Part shown: piece after piece, positions 1 through 13,500 of the stretch
Layout of the letters: each line of letters opens with the position of its first letter
Numbering within the stretch: position 1 is the stretch's first letter
Translations under genes and position numbers: made by a program
Assembly: GCA_028023455.1 (NCBI GenBank)
Contig: JAQFVV010000111.1
Location: forward strand, 2,237,909-2,301,908
DNA length: 64,000 nt
Direction: 5' to 3'
Origin: Epiperipatus broadwayi
Taxonomy: Eukaryota > Onychophora > Udeonychophora > Euonychophora > Peripatidae
The notes under the pieces: generated by a model
Told to the model about the DNA's origin: nothing
The model's database searches: none
The model's input: only the letters and a program-made list of their open reading frames with translations

Positions 1-1049
1 GAGGCTTTAAAGAAATTGAACGGGGCAAAATACTATGGGATTTACATAGTAAACTTTGACACAAATGGAGTGCTCCCAACATGCATTGGGCACTGTGGTG
101 AATACTACAATTCCTTTTCAGATGCCTGCTAGTTCTTGAGGTAATGACTGAGTTTATTTGAAGGCATAATGAAGGTATGGTGGCGGCTGAATTTTTTTAT
201 AGTTACAATCATGTTAGATAAAAATAAATTGTGGCTCTCATTTTCTGAAGGCAAGAAGCAATTAGTAATTAAAGGCAGGGATATGCAAAGGATCCCATCA
301 TTATGGCCTTAGGCTGCTATGCATGATATAATAGTAATAAACTTTCAATTAAAAGAAAATCTGCATGGATTATTAAAAAAAAAATTGTCTAATATTAAAT
401 AGAAAATTACTGGACTTTAGGGAAAAAGATAAAGGGACAATTGTTTCGATAGGCAGACATGTATATCATTAATAAAAGCTAAAAAAGCAAAATTGTTGAC
501 ATTGAGAGCAACATTAGTTGTTTATCTTAATGGAAGAATTTAAGTTTATTCCCCAATAAGTTTCCATTGTGAAGCTGAGAATTTTGTTAAGATATGCAGA
601 ATGCAATTGATCAGGCAATAGAACTCTTTAAAATTGACATAGAAAATTTTTATTGTTAATCAATATGAAAAAGTGGAAAACTTGGTTATGGAGATGGAAA
701 TAAAAAAAATAGACTACATAAAAATTTAAAGGAAAATGGCATATTAGGAATTTTTTTCTTAAAAATAATTCAAAGCAAAAAAAAATCTAAATAGAAGTAT
801 AAAAAAGAAAGATTATATTTTGACTAACAAAAATATCCATTTCAATATTGCAATATGCTTAATAAATTAAACAGAGAAAGCAATGGTCAATTAATAAAAT
901 GTAACATATGGATTAAAACAAAGCTAGAGAGGGAAAAAACAATTTTAAAAAAAAAAAACAATATTAAGAACTGATATATCTAATCTTCAGAAAGACTTCA
1001 ATAAATTTAAATTAGAACTTATCATTTAAAAATATTAACAGAATTTTAA
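1..1049. other. A-rich non-coding stretch, possibly upstream LINE remnant
   Basis: No open reading frame or motif is recognised. The + strand is strongly A-rich, like the LINE remnant that follows, so this may hold the decayed endonuclease half of the same element. That is an inference from composition only. Confidence 0.3.
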
Positions 1050-2800
1050 AAACCCATTTAAAAGAACTGAATATTCAGATTACTAAAAAATAGTTTCAAA
1101 AGAATTAATGATGATGTAAAATGATATAAATATTAAGTAAAAAGAAAAGTTACAGAAGAGAATAAAATTCTCATAAAACAGTATTGAAAAAAGTTTTTTT
1201 GGCAATAGTAAACGGTCCTTTTATTTCTATTAAAAAAAGGGATAGCATTGCAAATTTGCACGAAGATTCTACAAAAACTATTTAACGATAAAGAATAAAA
1301 AAACAAAGTTGACCCTTACAATTATAACATTATTTTTAGAAGTTTCAAATATTTAAAATGAAGAAATGAAATAGGCAACTACATCCATGAAAAGTAGAAA
1401 AGCTTCAGGAAATAAATGAATTATCATAATATTTTAAAAGAAATACGTAAAGAATTAAAGAAATGTGGGCAAAATTATTTATTAAATGTCTAAATAAAAA
1501 GAATATATCAAATGATTGAAATGCAATAGAGATATTGATATTTAAAAAGATGAAAAGTTATTAGAAATTATAGACATGTCAGTCATGTTAGTTATGTACA
1601 AAATGTATTAAAATCAATACAACTTGTCTGCAAAAAAAATTGGACTTAAATAAAGCAAAAGAACTAGCTAAATTTAAAAGTTATAGCAAAATAAATCATA
1701 TACATTGTTCTAAGAGAAGTTTTAGAAAAGATCAATGAGTTTGAATTGCCATTATGTTTTGACTTGGTAGATCCATGAAAAAGTATTTGATTCTTTAACT
1801 TCTTTCACAATTATTTTAAACATTGGAACATTGATATATATATATACTTTGATACTGTCATTATAACTATTAATATAAAAGAAATGCTAAGTCAGAGTGT
1901 CATATTCAGAATATTATCAAATTCTTAAAAATATTTATTAAAATACAACAGAATTGGTTGATGTTACATGTGATATTAAAATGATTAACATTGATAAAGA
2001 TGAATGCAAGACGATCTCAATGTTCCAAAACTTTTCACTGCTAAAAGAATAAAAATAAATAGAAGTTTCTTAAGTCATTTAGTTTTTGTATATGACATGT
2101 TTATTTTTAAAATAATGTTTCAGAAAATATTACAAGTGCCATCAGATGAAAACAAAAAGTAAGAGAAAAGATAAATACTAAAAAGAATAAAGTAATATTC
2201 AATGGTTTCTAAGAAAAGAAGAAAATAAAGATTAATAGTAATGTATTGGAAGTTAAAAGTATAATTATCTTAATTAAATTATTAATAGAGATGAAAAATA
2301 ATGGATGTAATTAATCTCATAATTAAACTTGGGCAAAATATTTTAAAAATAAAAATAACTTAATATTAAAATGAAGAATGCTTATGTTTTTGAAAAGAAA
2401 AGTTTTTAATGAGTATGTTTTCCTAGTGTTTACTAATGCATGTGAAAGTGAGATGCATAATAGATAGCATACATCAAAGTATAGATTGATGTATGTTAGG
2501 AATAACAAGAGACGTCAAAAATAAAATATACGGATCAAAAAATAAAATGTTATAGACACTATTGAAAAAATTAAAGACTGACTTGGAATTGGGTGGATTA
2601 TATTGTAGAAAAAATAACAACAGATGAATAATTGAGTTAAACTAGAATCCAAAGTATTTAAAAAAAAATCAATAAGAGATCACACATGAAATGGATGAAT
2701 GATATAAAGTTTAACTTTTCTGGAGTGATGTGAGCAGAAAAACTACAAATTAGAAGAACGAAATTTAGACTCATGCCATATTTAACAAAGTATTACAAAT
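1050..2800 (+). mobile_element. Decayed RTE-type LINE: reverse transcriptase to C-terminus
   Basis: Many frameshifts and stops, but an ordered set of RTE-class landmarks can be read across the three + frames. About 1381: a KMKS(R/G)KASG-like linker before the polymerase. About 1567: a degraded 'YRPISLLS..YK'-like stretch. About 1660-1790: LREVLEKINEFELPLCFDL, matching the helix before the first catalytic Asp, then a KVFDSL-like tail. About 2010-2044: DDLNVPKLFTA, equivalent to GDTLSPKLFTA. About 2070-2100: LSHLVFVYD, where the family has L.HL.FADD, so the catalytic Asp pair is damaged. About 2391-2452: LKRKVFNEYVFLVFTNACES, the conserved post-RT block. About 2490-2547: a MLGITR..K.KI block. 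About 2580-2720: equivalents of the WQWAGH and RW.DDI tail. The order fits the endonuclease-RT LINE family common in invertebrates. No active protein is possible. The 5' limit is uncertain; the 3' end lies near 2.8 kb. Confidence 0.85.
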
Positions 2801-4025
2801 TTTATATTTAGCATTAAGTGTAGAACAATTAATGTTCTTTACATAATTAAAATGCACAATATTGCTTTTAGTTATTAATATAATGTTTTTTATTAAATGT
2901 ATTTGTTACCATAATAAAAAAAAAGAGCTATTTTTAAGTTATTGCTTCTGATAATTTTTTTTGACACTCACTTAACATACTTTAAGATTTTGACATAAAG
3001 TACTTCAATAATGCTAAAATATTTCAGTGAATTGGTCTTAACAAACTATTTCTTTGCTTTCTGAATCTTCCTTCATGTAGACAATTTATACAATATTACA
3101 ATAGACAAATATAACTACTTTGAACTTTATATTGCTTTCCAATTCTTTAATTATGTCTCATTGTATAATAATAGCATATCGGTATGTCATGTCAATGATA
3201 TAGATAGGTGCAAATCCTAACTAGTAAAACTTGGAAATCTTTTTCAGGTTCTAATCAGGATTAAAAGTTTTTTTTCATGCAACTAGCCTATTATCAACTC
3301 AACTATCTATCCAATACAGGTCAATAAATCAGTCAAGTCTTAATATCTAGCAATTGGAGAGTTAGGTGATTAATATCTTCTTCCCCAGGGAGATGAATAT
3401 TGGAGAGGCCAGTAGACTATCTAGTTGTTTTACCTATTAGAATTACAGAGTAATAAATAATATTGTGCATATTATTCTTTCACATATATTCATTAAATAT
3501 TATTACTGACTAAATAAAAATAACTGGAAAACTCAATAAAATAAATAAAATAAAAAACTAACATTTCTAATGTTACTAATAATTAATGAATTTCTGTAAT
3601 TAATGAATGTCTCAAAATAGAATTTGACAAGTCAAAAATATTTATAATTCAAAAATTAGGTAAAAAATTATACCACCAGCCATATTAAATCTATTGGCAC
3701 ATTATAGTGATCACTGCTACTAGTTTTTTAAGTATGAACAAACTTGCTTTCCAACAATATTACATATATTTATAGACAAATTATATTGATTCGATTAATG
3801 TAAAAAAAGTTGAATAGTTTTGTTTTCTACAATAAATAAATTATAATTGTTATATAAAAAGATAACCTTTAAAAAATTAAAAAATAAATCTATTATTTCT
3901 TTTTTAATCAATTCTCAGTGAAATTAGTTTTAACTACAAATGAAAAAATACTTTTTTTTTTTGCACATAAATATATAATTTTAAAATGTCTCTATTCAAA
4001 ATTTATTTACAAATATTTACATGTA
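2801..4025. other. AT-rich intergenic or intronic DNA
   Basis: No coding motif seen. A slightly more balanced stretch around 3180-3430 looks like unique or old repeat sequence, without recognisable termini. Confidence 0.4.
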
Positions 4026-5266
4026 AGAGGTTGAGTCAAAAGTTATTCATTTTCTGTCTATAGAATTTATTTTAATCACTTTTCAGAAGAGACGCATTAT
4101 TTTCTGACATAATCTACTTGCTTTTCAATACACTTTATCCATCTGCCAACAAATGAGGGAATAATTTCAAAAAAGGTTTTAGGCTTAACTGTAAGCCACA
4201 AATGCACTATTGTATTTACATCTTCATCAGATGAGAATCTTTGTCCTGATATGCTTCTTTCAAGGGACCAAACAAATGAAAGTTTGATGGGGCAAGATCA
4301 GAACTATAGGGAAAAGCTTCAACTTCTCAAAGTGAAGTTTTGGGAAGTGTTGACAGCATGGGCAGAGATGTGTGGATTTACTTTATTGTGCTCCAACATA
4401 ACATCCTTGGATATCAGTCCTTAGCAATTTGCTCAAATTTTACACCTCAGTTCCTCAATGATCTCATTGTAAAAAATACTAATGACTGTTGAATCTTTTC
4501 CTGATGTTCCAATACTGGTCCTTGAGAATTCTAGAAAACTGTATCAATTTTCCAAATGATGATTAACTTTTGAACTTTTTCTTGGTTGATAATTGAGAAT
4601 GTTTCTGCTCCATTCTCTAACATTTAATCTTAGGATCCATAGTGAAGAATCGGTGTCTCTTCTCCAGTAATGATTCTTTTTAAAACTTTTACCTTCCTTA
4701 GAATATCAGTTCAAATTTTGTTTGAAGATATACAAATGCTTCTGTTTGTATTCTGCCATGAGTTGTTTCAGTATAACTATCTCATACAAACTTTCCAAAA
4801 TCCAAGTCTGTGATAGGTTATTGCATAGGCATAGCCATAGCTGATTTGCAAATGATTTGCCACATAATCCAGTGTCACTAATCTCTTTAATAGAATCCAT
4901 TCACATTTATGCTCAATGTTATTATCAATCATAAATATATACAAAAGTCTGATTCCATCTTCATGGCTGATACGTGTGTGACTCTATCCATTCATTCACA
5001 CTTCTCACATGGTCTTCAATAAATATTGGAACCATACTCTTAAACCACAAAAAATGTATCACGTCACAATACTCTTCTTTCATGAAAATTACAAGTAGAG
5101 TAGCCATTGTTTATCACACAGTAATCACATTTGAATTTATGTAATATATTCAAAACTACACAGCAATGATTGGGGAGACAGTGATATCAAGTCAAAATTA
5201 CTGATAAATGAATGTGGACAGAAGTTTTAATTTACCAGAGTATGGATAATTTTTAACTCAGCCTAA
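4026..5266 (-). mobile_element. Mariner DNA transposon, 1241 bp, inactive
   Basis: Terminal inverted repeats are visible. The left end (about 4028-4050) begins AGGTTGAGTCAAAAGTTATT. The right end (about 5242-5264) reads, on the minus strand, AGGCTGAGTTAAAAATTATC, with only a few mismatches. Both ends are flanked by TA (4024-4025 and 5267-5268), the target duplication of Tc1/mariner elements. The length is typical of mariner (about 1.25-1.3 kb). The minus strand carries a broken transposase gene, described separately. Divergence between the TIRs and the many stops show an old, dead copy. Confidence 0.93.
4090..5120 (-). pseudogene. Mariner transposase pseudogene
   Basis: Read on the minus strand with several frame changes. 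Near 4800-4900 there is a degraded DNA-binding segment resembling '..VANHLQISYGYAYAI..' followed by a QLMAEYKQKH block (about 4740-4770), equivalent to the LLTEEQK..R segment of mariner. LEHNKVNPHISAHA (about 4345-4400) corresponds to the segment before the last catalytic Asp, and SSDLAPSNFHLFGPLKE (about 4255-4305) retains that Asp. IPSFVGRWIKCIEKQVDYV (about 4100-4160) is the conserved C-terminal block ahead of the stop. Family knowledge: this is a DD34D cut-and-paste transposase. The longest uninterrupted piece is only about 64 codons (4706-4900), so it is nonfunctional. Confidence 0.92.
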
Positions 5267-5959
5267 TATATATACATGAAAGCCTAGTAATAATGTGATT
5301 AGTGTATTTAACTACCATGACTAGGACTTAAGTCTAGAGAAAAAAAGTTGGTAATGAGGCAAATTTTAAGATTATAAAATAGGTTGTTATCTATATTCCC
5401 ATGTATAATTCTCCATCTGAAGGCAAGCTGCCTTAGTAGGCAACAGAATACTAAAACTAAATAAAAATCATGATCATTATCAATGTTAATGTAACATATT
5501 TTATTTTAGCATCTCAATTTTAGAGCTTCATCATAAACTTCAATATCTCTTACATTCTTAAGAACATGATACAATAAACAAATAGCATGTAGAACAAAAG
5601 GAATTGCTACAAAAATATGAAATTCATAATTATTGACAACTATGTAATTTTAGAATGAATTTGCTTGTCGATTTATAGTTTATAAATAATACTAAGTGAC
5701 AGCATTAAATCAGAGAATAAGAAAAAATTACAGAATATACGTATATACATACATTATATAAGTGAACCTTTTCTAATTATTGAATAATAGTCATGTAGCT
5801 CACAAGTTTCATATTAATTTATAAAGAAAGTTGAAATTGTTTTTTGTGATTGTCCTGCATTATTTTTCATGATTTATATCCTTTCAGAGATTATTGCATC
5901 TTGTTAAAATCTTGAACATAGGCACATTAATGCCTATATATTTGTATATATACCTTGTT
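5267..5959. other. AT-rich DNA, nothing recognised
   Basis: No supported gene or element. Short TA-rich microsatellite tracts occur near 5740-5760. Confidence 0.4.
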
Positions 5960-6780
5960 CAGCAATTTTTTTATCCTTTAACATACTGTTTCTATTTTGT
6001 TAATAAAAGTATTTAGATATTTTCTATGATCCTTAATACGCACAAATATACATCTTGCTGGCATGATTGTGGGAGTAGTAACCCTTAACCTATGATCCTA
6101 TAAGGCTGTGGGTATTCTAGTTTCTGTTGTTGAATGTTATTGGGATCATTCTCATTTTGTCAAGACTCTGGCATTCATAAAAAAAAATGTGTGGTTGTGT
6201 TTCAATCTCTTTATAACAAAGAGTACAATGAGCATCAATATTTATGTGTCCTCTTTTGAATCTGTAGAAGCATAGTGTGGGCAGGGAATCTAAGCTTAAT
6301 TATATTAAGAATTCAAAATACTTTGGTTCTAATAACAAATTTAAATTTGCACCAATTATTTGTTGATGCTGTTTAATATGGGTTTTGCTTCATATTGAGG
6401 AGGTGGTTAGAGTAATGAGTGCTTTTCCAGGACTTATATTTATTTGGGGGATGAAGGTTTTGAATGGATAATAAAAGTTTTAAAAAGTTGTTCTCAATAT
6501 TTTAAATATGGCAGTGGTCGGTCAGTAAGTGTAATTTTACAGGTAATTGTAAATTCTGGAAAGTCTTAATAAACGATAAAAATTATGTTAAACTTTTTTT
6601 TGGATTCTGAATGTATAAATTGTGTAGTCCTAGTTATTATGAGTAAATGAATTTTGTAAATATTTAATTGAGTTGTACATTTATCCCAAATAAATTTTCT
6701 GCCTAGTGAATAAATGTGGTTATTTAAGATTTTGGTGTATAGTATTATGGGAGTGTAATAATAAATTCCTGTCATTGCTT
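5960..6780 (-). mobile_element. C-terminal fragment of an L1/Tx1-like LINE
   Basis: On the minus strand at 6566-6775 a 69-codon open segment contains a YSLGRKFIWDK block, like the KI..KFIW motif C-terminal to the reverse transcriptase in L1/Tx1-type LINEs. Further downstream on the same strand (about 6160-6290) comes LPTLCFYRFKRGHI, then CTLCYKEIETQPHIFF and a later Cys. This matches the CCHC-like C-x2-C...H...C cysteine-histidine motif near the end of such ORF2 proteins. Stops and frameshifts separate the pieces. The RT core is not seen, so this is a 5'-truncated, decayed insertion with uncertain limits. Confidence 0.65.
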
Positions 6781-8696
6781 TTATATTAAAGAGACATGCT
6801 TTTGCACAAAGCTAAAGATATGATTTCTCAAGTGATTTAACATTGTTTCCTTTTTTTTTTTCTTGGATTATAATCCACATTGCAGTGTTGCTTAGATGAA
6901 AGGCGAAACTCAGAAAAATATTAGTTAGAACTACATTCAAAATATTTTAAGAATCAAATTATTGCTTTAATTTTAGAAATTTCAGTAAATACCATATCAA
7001 ATAAAGATATTAATTAAAGATTAACTATGTAGTGCTTTAGATTGAATAAACAATGGTCTTTCTGATGAATTAAGTTTAAATTTAGATGCCAATAATAATT
7101 AGAAAGACAGCTAGATTATTTAGCGAGAATAAGGATTTTACATTATAAAATGACAAGTAGTAAGATTAGGAGCTATAATTTTGTTACTAAGAGAATGATG
7201 ATAAAATTCTGAAGACAATTGCTTTGCCCTTTCTTGAACATGACGAGTCTAAATGTAATTATAGCTATTGTACATGCAATACACCTTTTTAAAACTAAAG
7301 TCAAAGAAGAAAAAAAAAATTGAATTAAGCAGGTTTTAGAATTACTCAAAAATATATTAAAATAATAGTAAAAAATGAATTATATAAAATTAAAAAAAAC
7401 ATATACTATTTTTTCTTAATTTTTTATATTTTATCTATGATAAATATTATCATTACTTTTTTTCTCTACTAAACTTATTTTTTAGATTGATCCTGGTCTT
7501 TCTCCTATCAACTAATTTCAGTAATTTCTCATTCAATTATCTGTGAAATCATTTCATCCAATGTAATGAAATACTTTTTTTTAATCAAATTAAAAATCTA
7601 TTTTAATTTTTTACAAATAATAGCATAAAAAAAATATTTCCTTTATTTCATGAGAACTAAAAGATTTTGTTAGGATGTTAATTAAAAAGTAAGTCCATTT
7701 TATTGGTAATGTAACTTTGTTTTCTGCAACAAAATTTTAAAAATTTACACATATTATTGATCCCAACATGTGTGCTGTGTATATAAAATGTGTATTATAT
7801 AAAATATCAATGGATTTTATCTTTTAAATGTATACTGCAACAGACCATATTTCAACAATCATCGAAAACACAGATTTTTCTCATACATTAAAAATTTTTC
7901 TTTGTCAATCCAAGAATATATTTCTAAATGTGCTGAGAATATATTTGAAAAATAGTATAATTTTACGTTATGACAAGTTTATTGTCATTTCTTTCCTTTT
8001 CATTATTAAAATGATTTAACACCTAAATATTTTTTGAATATATTTTCAAAATGTTTCAATCTAAAAAAAGTAAAAATTTAATAAAAAAATCAATTAATGC
8101 TTTTAAAGACAAACCAAAAATCATAAACATGATTAATTGTATTAAAATAAAACCAAATCAAAATTAATTAAAACAAGATAACTTTTTAATTAGTATATAA
8201 AATTAAGCTTCTGAAATTATATTTATTAAAATTAATCTTGCAATTGCTAAATATAGAAAACAAAAAATCTTTTATTGTAATTTTATACATTTTACAGTTT
8301 TGAGCCATAAAATATTATTACTTTGATAAGATTATTAAAATATTTTATTACAAAAAAAAATTTCATTTTTTTTCATTACAATATTCACATTATATGCATA
8401 TTTAACACTAAATTTGTAATCTGAAAGATAAAATGACTTAAATTTGTTTAAATGTTAAAGTTTATTTGAATATTTGAAAAAATTCATGAAAATAATATTC
8501 TTCCCTCCAAATATGTTTCTTTTTTTTTTTTTTTCAATAAACATCAAAATCATTAATTTTTAATAATATAGATATTTTATTAATACTCAAGTGTTGTTGA
8601 TTTTTTTTTTCCTCCCAAAAATAAAAATTTGCTTTTAAAATATATATATATATTTGTCTTGGTTGATATATGACACATGGAAAATATATATATATA
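6781..8696. other. Very AT-rich DNA without recognisable genes
   Basis: Homopolymers and short open frames only. No motif, tRNA or terminal-repeat structure was recognised. A (TA)n tract sits at the right edge, near 8640-8700. Confidence 0.4.
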
Positions 8697-8935
8697 TTTA
8701 AATAATGGTTTTATTTAAATAGCCAACTAAACAGTAGAAAAATAACCAAGTAATTTGCCAAAAGGCCTTAAATGCTTTTATGAAATGACATTATTCTTGC
8801 AATTTCCATTTGTTTTATAACAAGTCTAGATTCTTAAGATCTGATATTTTCCAAGAATGGCAAATAATTGAGAAGTGGATTACTTTATTATTGTTCTATT
8901 TTTTAGTTGGCTATTTACATAAAAGCATTATTTAA
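8697..8935. mobile_element. MITE-like hairpin, about 239 bp
   Basis: The left arm (8697-8754) and right arm (8880-8935) are inverted copies of about 55 bp. The left arm contains AAATAGCCAACTAAACAGTA and the right arm read on the minus strand contains AAATAGCCAACTAAAAAATA. There is no coding capacity. The structure fits a miniature inverted-repeat transposable element; the superfamily cannot be named and no clear target duplication is seen. Confidence 0.7.
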
Positions 8936-10210
8936 AAAAATGTTTTTTACATATTATTTTTTTACTTTTTAGTTATATTTGCACATTATTTTAAAAAATG
9001 GTTAAAACTACAAAAAAATCTAACAAAAAGTATAATTTATTTTTAATAAAAAAATAAAAAAAAGTATAATTTAATAATAGATAAGAAAATAAAAAATACA
9101 CCCTCTAACAAACAAATTCTAAATTTAAATATCATGTGATTATTTACTATATAAAAATATTTATGTATTTTAATTAATTAAGTATGAGTTAAATCAATAT
9201 TAACAAAATTTTATTCAACAAATGCAATATTTCCATTGGTTCAGTTGTTAAAGAGTTTTCTTGGAAAGCATAAGGGATATGAGTTTGACTTCTAAATGGA
9301 AATGGATTTTTTCATTCTTAAAAATTAAAAAATGTGGATATACAGATAGAAACATATACAGACAGAGGAAGTTAATATAAATTTCTTTAAATAAGTTTTT
9401 ATTATAATACATTATAACGATTTCTTTAACTATTATGTCCTATGTGGTTTAACACATTTATAAAGTGATAGATTCTTTAAGAGCTGAAGTTCTTAAATCA
9501 AGGCTCAATATGATATTTCTGGTGTTTGAAAATCACATGATATTCTAAGTAATTAACCATTTGATTATTTGCAATTAAAAAAAAAGTTTTTTTTAAATGA
9601 AAAAGAAAGTTGATTAGATGACACAGCTTATAAGAATCAGATACATACTGCTTAGTTCATCTGCCTGTCTTTCCAATAACTTGCAATTCAAATGAAACTT
9701 AGTTTTTTTTTTTTAGACTAATTATATTGAAATAAGCTTAGAACTTTTCTGTCATGTAGTCAGTTCTGTAACTAACAAAGCTACTATTTAACTATTAAAT
9801 AAGCATTTAACTGATAAAACTATAATAATAAAAATCCTCAGCATCTGCAATTGGTTAATCTCATATTTTCTTTTTCATTATTCCCTAATGAAAAAATATG
9901 AAAAGACCCTAGCTCTATTTAAGAATTATTTAAAGTTGTTTATTGATTTTAAAAAAAGTCTGTAACTATTCAATTTTTAAATGTGCAAATTAATCAACAA
10001 TTAATTTTTATATTTAATTACAGAAGTCTGTCTGACATTCCCAAAATGTAAAGTTCAAATCAGATAGATAAAACTTAATTTTTTTTAGTTTAAAATTAAA
10101 TTTAGGCTTCCACATAGCAGATACCTATTGTTAAGTAAATGAGTTTCTAACCATTCTTAATATTTCAAATACAAATATAATTTATATATCTGGAGTCTAG
10201 TATTAATATA
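8936..10210. other. AT-rich DNA with possible tRNA-like (SINE) remnants
   Basis: Around 9230-9300 the sequence TTGGTTCAGTTGTTAAAGAG, followed about 30 bp later by GAGTTTGACTTC, loosely resembles A-box and B-box spacing of a tRNA-derived SINE. A similar B-box-like AAAGTTCAAATCAGA lies near 10050. Both are weak. Nothing else is seen. Confidence 0.3.
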
Positions 10211-10570
10211 GTGGATTTGAACACAGACTTTCAATCTCCTTCAGTCATCTGCTCTATCTTATATAACCACTACACATAACCACACACATGTAAAAAAAGA
10301 TAAATGATCTCCAATATATGTATTCATGCTGAATCAACATTCATCAGTTGATTCAGATCATCAGATCCCATCATATTATAATCAGTGCTTGGTTTATATT
10401 AAGATAGCAAATCCTCACACTTTAATGCACAGGCTTCAATCCACTCCACCCTCCACGAAATACATATATTGAGATCATTTATTTTTTTTCGCATGTGTGA
10501 GGTCATGTGTATCGGTTGTATGTGAGCAGATGGCTGAAGGGAACTTAAAAATCTGTGTTCAAATCCCCTA
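10211..10570. mobile_element. Foldback element with tRNA-like ends
   Basis: The left end reads GGATTTGAACACAGACTTTC (10212-10231). The right end on the minus strand reads GGATTTGAACACAGATTTTT (ending 10568). The inverted similarity continues through a CTTCAG.CATCTGCTC block. On the outward strand each end contains TGTTCAAATCC, close to a tRNA B box. The middle (about 10305-10456) shares a run ending in TTAATGCACAGGCTTCAATC with the repeat family at 22.3-23.4 kb. I infer a shorter, older relative of that family. Confidence 0.65.
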
Positions 10571-13500
10571 TATAATCATTGTTAACTAGATGGTTAAAAA
10601 AAAAAAAACAATTTTAAATGCAATAATAATTTGTTTAAAAGCTATTTTAATCTTACTTTTTACTGAGTAATATTAGATTTACATATATATATGAAGATAT
10701 AAAATGTGATTAATATAAAAAATAAATTATTAATTAAAATTTCTCTGCCAGCGATAGGAATAATTTCTATTAATAAAAATCAAGCTTATTATTATCTTCA
10801 AATATAAAATTAAAAGATATTTTTAAAATTCAAAATTAATAATGATAATAAAAATTAATCATAACTATATTAGACAATGTAAATTTTTAAAAACGTGATC
10901 ACCTTGATAAGATTATATAATCTGAATAGCAAAGATGTTTTTTTTTTTAAAAAAAAAAAAATCTAAAGTGTAATATCAAAGTATCAAATTTCTCGATCGA
11001 ATTTCTAAAAATAAACTCTAATAAAAATCAATAAGATAATTAAAGTTTAATAGGTAAAATATATAAACTTAAAGCTTAAGCTGACACCACTGATTACATT
11101 TTTTTCAAAACATTTTGTACTCATACAATAGTGAAAATGTCATCATTTATATATAATGATACAAACTATTTAAATGTTTCAAAATCAAGTTTATTCTATG
11201 ATGTAAATATTTTACCAAACAATACTGTCATTTTTCCAAGATGAAATGACAGTAATTCTACATCTTTCATGATCAATCCAATCACATGATTTAAATATTT
11301 TGAACCAGTGTGCCCTGTGTGCGCATTTTTAAATAGCATGTAAAAAGTTAATATCTTTGACAAACATCTTTGAGAGAAATATAATTTTCTCTATGAAGAA
11401 TAGTTAATATGACTCAAGATATTATTACTCAAATGCTAAATAAATATATTCCACATAGGATATGAACAGATACTGATCCTGCACCATATAAAAAAAGTAA
11501 CACCCTGTAAAGATTAATGCAGACTAAATTAGAAAATTATAATAGATGACAAGAAAACGTATAAGGGGGAAGAGCAAAAACTTAAAAAACAGTCTGGAAT
11601 GGTTCATGACATCTATTTTAATATAGAAGATTGATGATTCAAATAAGTATATATATAAATATATATGTTACAGATTATCTGATTATAAATTGTTTACAAA
11701 AAATTAATGTCATCTTTCATAGGCTTTCATAAATGAAATGGAGAAATTTGACATTAATTTTATATCATTTTTTGTCAAAATATATAATTTTGTTGTTAAA
11801 TGTAACTGCAGTATGTCTGTTTTTTAATTAATATATATATATTAAAGTAATAAATTTAAATGCATATTGATTTTATTTACTCTGATAGGTATCGATCAAC
11901 AGTATCGGTTGAAAGGTGATATTGCCAGACATTAGTTCATTTTTAATTTAGGCACACTAAAGTAAATTTTCAAAGCGCAATATATCTAAAGAGAAATATG
12001 TCTGTCCCCTCATTTATAAAATGAATATTTTTTTAGCAAATGAAATTAATAAAATTTTGTAATAAACTTATTATATATTTATAACATCAGAATATTGTTT
12101 TATAATATAATCAAAACCTATTTCATTAATTATGCCATACACAGTAAGAATTATTTGGTGATTTAAATCTTATAAATCTATCTAATACCTCTTGATATTA
12201 TTAGAAATATTAAATACAGTAATTTTTAGATTAATATAACACTTTCATTCATAAATTACATGTTTTTTCAATTTTTTATGATTAATTAATGCTGAAGTCT
12301 ACCTAGTAAATATATTTAAACACAATATTAAATGTATATTCCTAATGCATAATTAACATAATAAAACATTTGATAAATCTTTTATTAATTTGAAAACTAA
12401 TGAAGTGATATAAGATATCAACTCTCAGAATGATTATGGTATTAACTCATATCCTTAGAAAAAATTAGATTAATTATTGTATTAAAAGTAAATATCCATG
12501 TTTAATTTTGACTCTTAATTAAAAAGTATCAAGAATCTATCCTATAAACTACATAATTTAATTTTGGCATTATGCCATGTTCCCCAATTCCCCAATTGTA
12601 AATTCTAGTGAGAATTTAATTCTTATGATAAAATATCTTATTATAAATATATCAAACAAAACATAGTTCAAATTTTTGTTGAACATTGATAGTCTCTCTA
12701 CTTATCTGATGACATTTAAAAAAAAAAAAAATTCTGTATGATGAAATTTATTACTCTAGAAAGATTTTGCTTCAAGCTTACTACTATGCAGCTAAACTAA
12801 TCTTTCCATTTTCCTTTATTATATAAATATTTATTTTAATAAAACCTTCCTTAAAATAAGATAAAACACAATCATACAAAAAGGAATCATAAACATTCAA
12901 ACAATAAATATTATTAGAAGAAAATTAAAACCAATGCAAGATATCTGTTAATGATATAGTTTTCTTATTTTATCTCAAGAGCTCTCAACAATAACTGCTT
13001 TCAGTATATCACATAACCTAGAAACATATATACATCATTTTAAATCTACTTTTCTCAACAGACATGCTCCTCATCATAGTCAAAGATGAATGTTAGTTCT
13101 ATGTAAAAAAAACTATTTTAACTATATTCAGAATAAATTTGTAAGATTTATTCAAACTGAATTGTAATAAGTTTCTAGAAATTTCCAATGAAAAAGTTCC
13201 TTAACTGTCACATCTGTAAAAAGATACAAGCAAAAGTCAATTTTTAAATGTTATAGTACACTTTTAAACATCTATTTTCTTTAGATATAATATCCTTATA
13301 TATACAGAGCCCACAATTATTGTAATTTCTTGTCTCACTTAAATTGGCATATAAAACAATGTAATTTTTAAAGTGGAAAAATTCTCCAATATGGAGATCA
13401 TAGTGAACCAAAAGAATTCATTAAAGCTCAAAATTCGAAGTCTATGATCTACTAAAAATATTATTATTGGCAGAGATTTATTTTTGTACAAAGAATTTAT

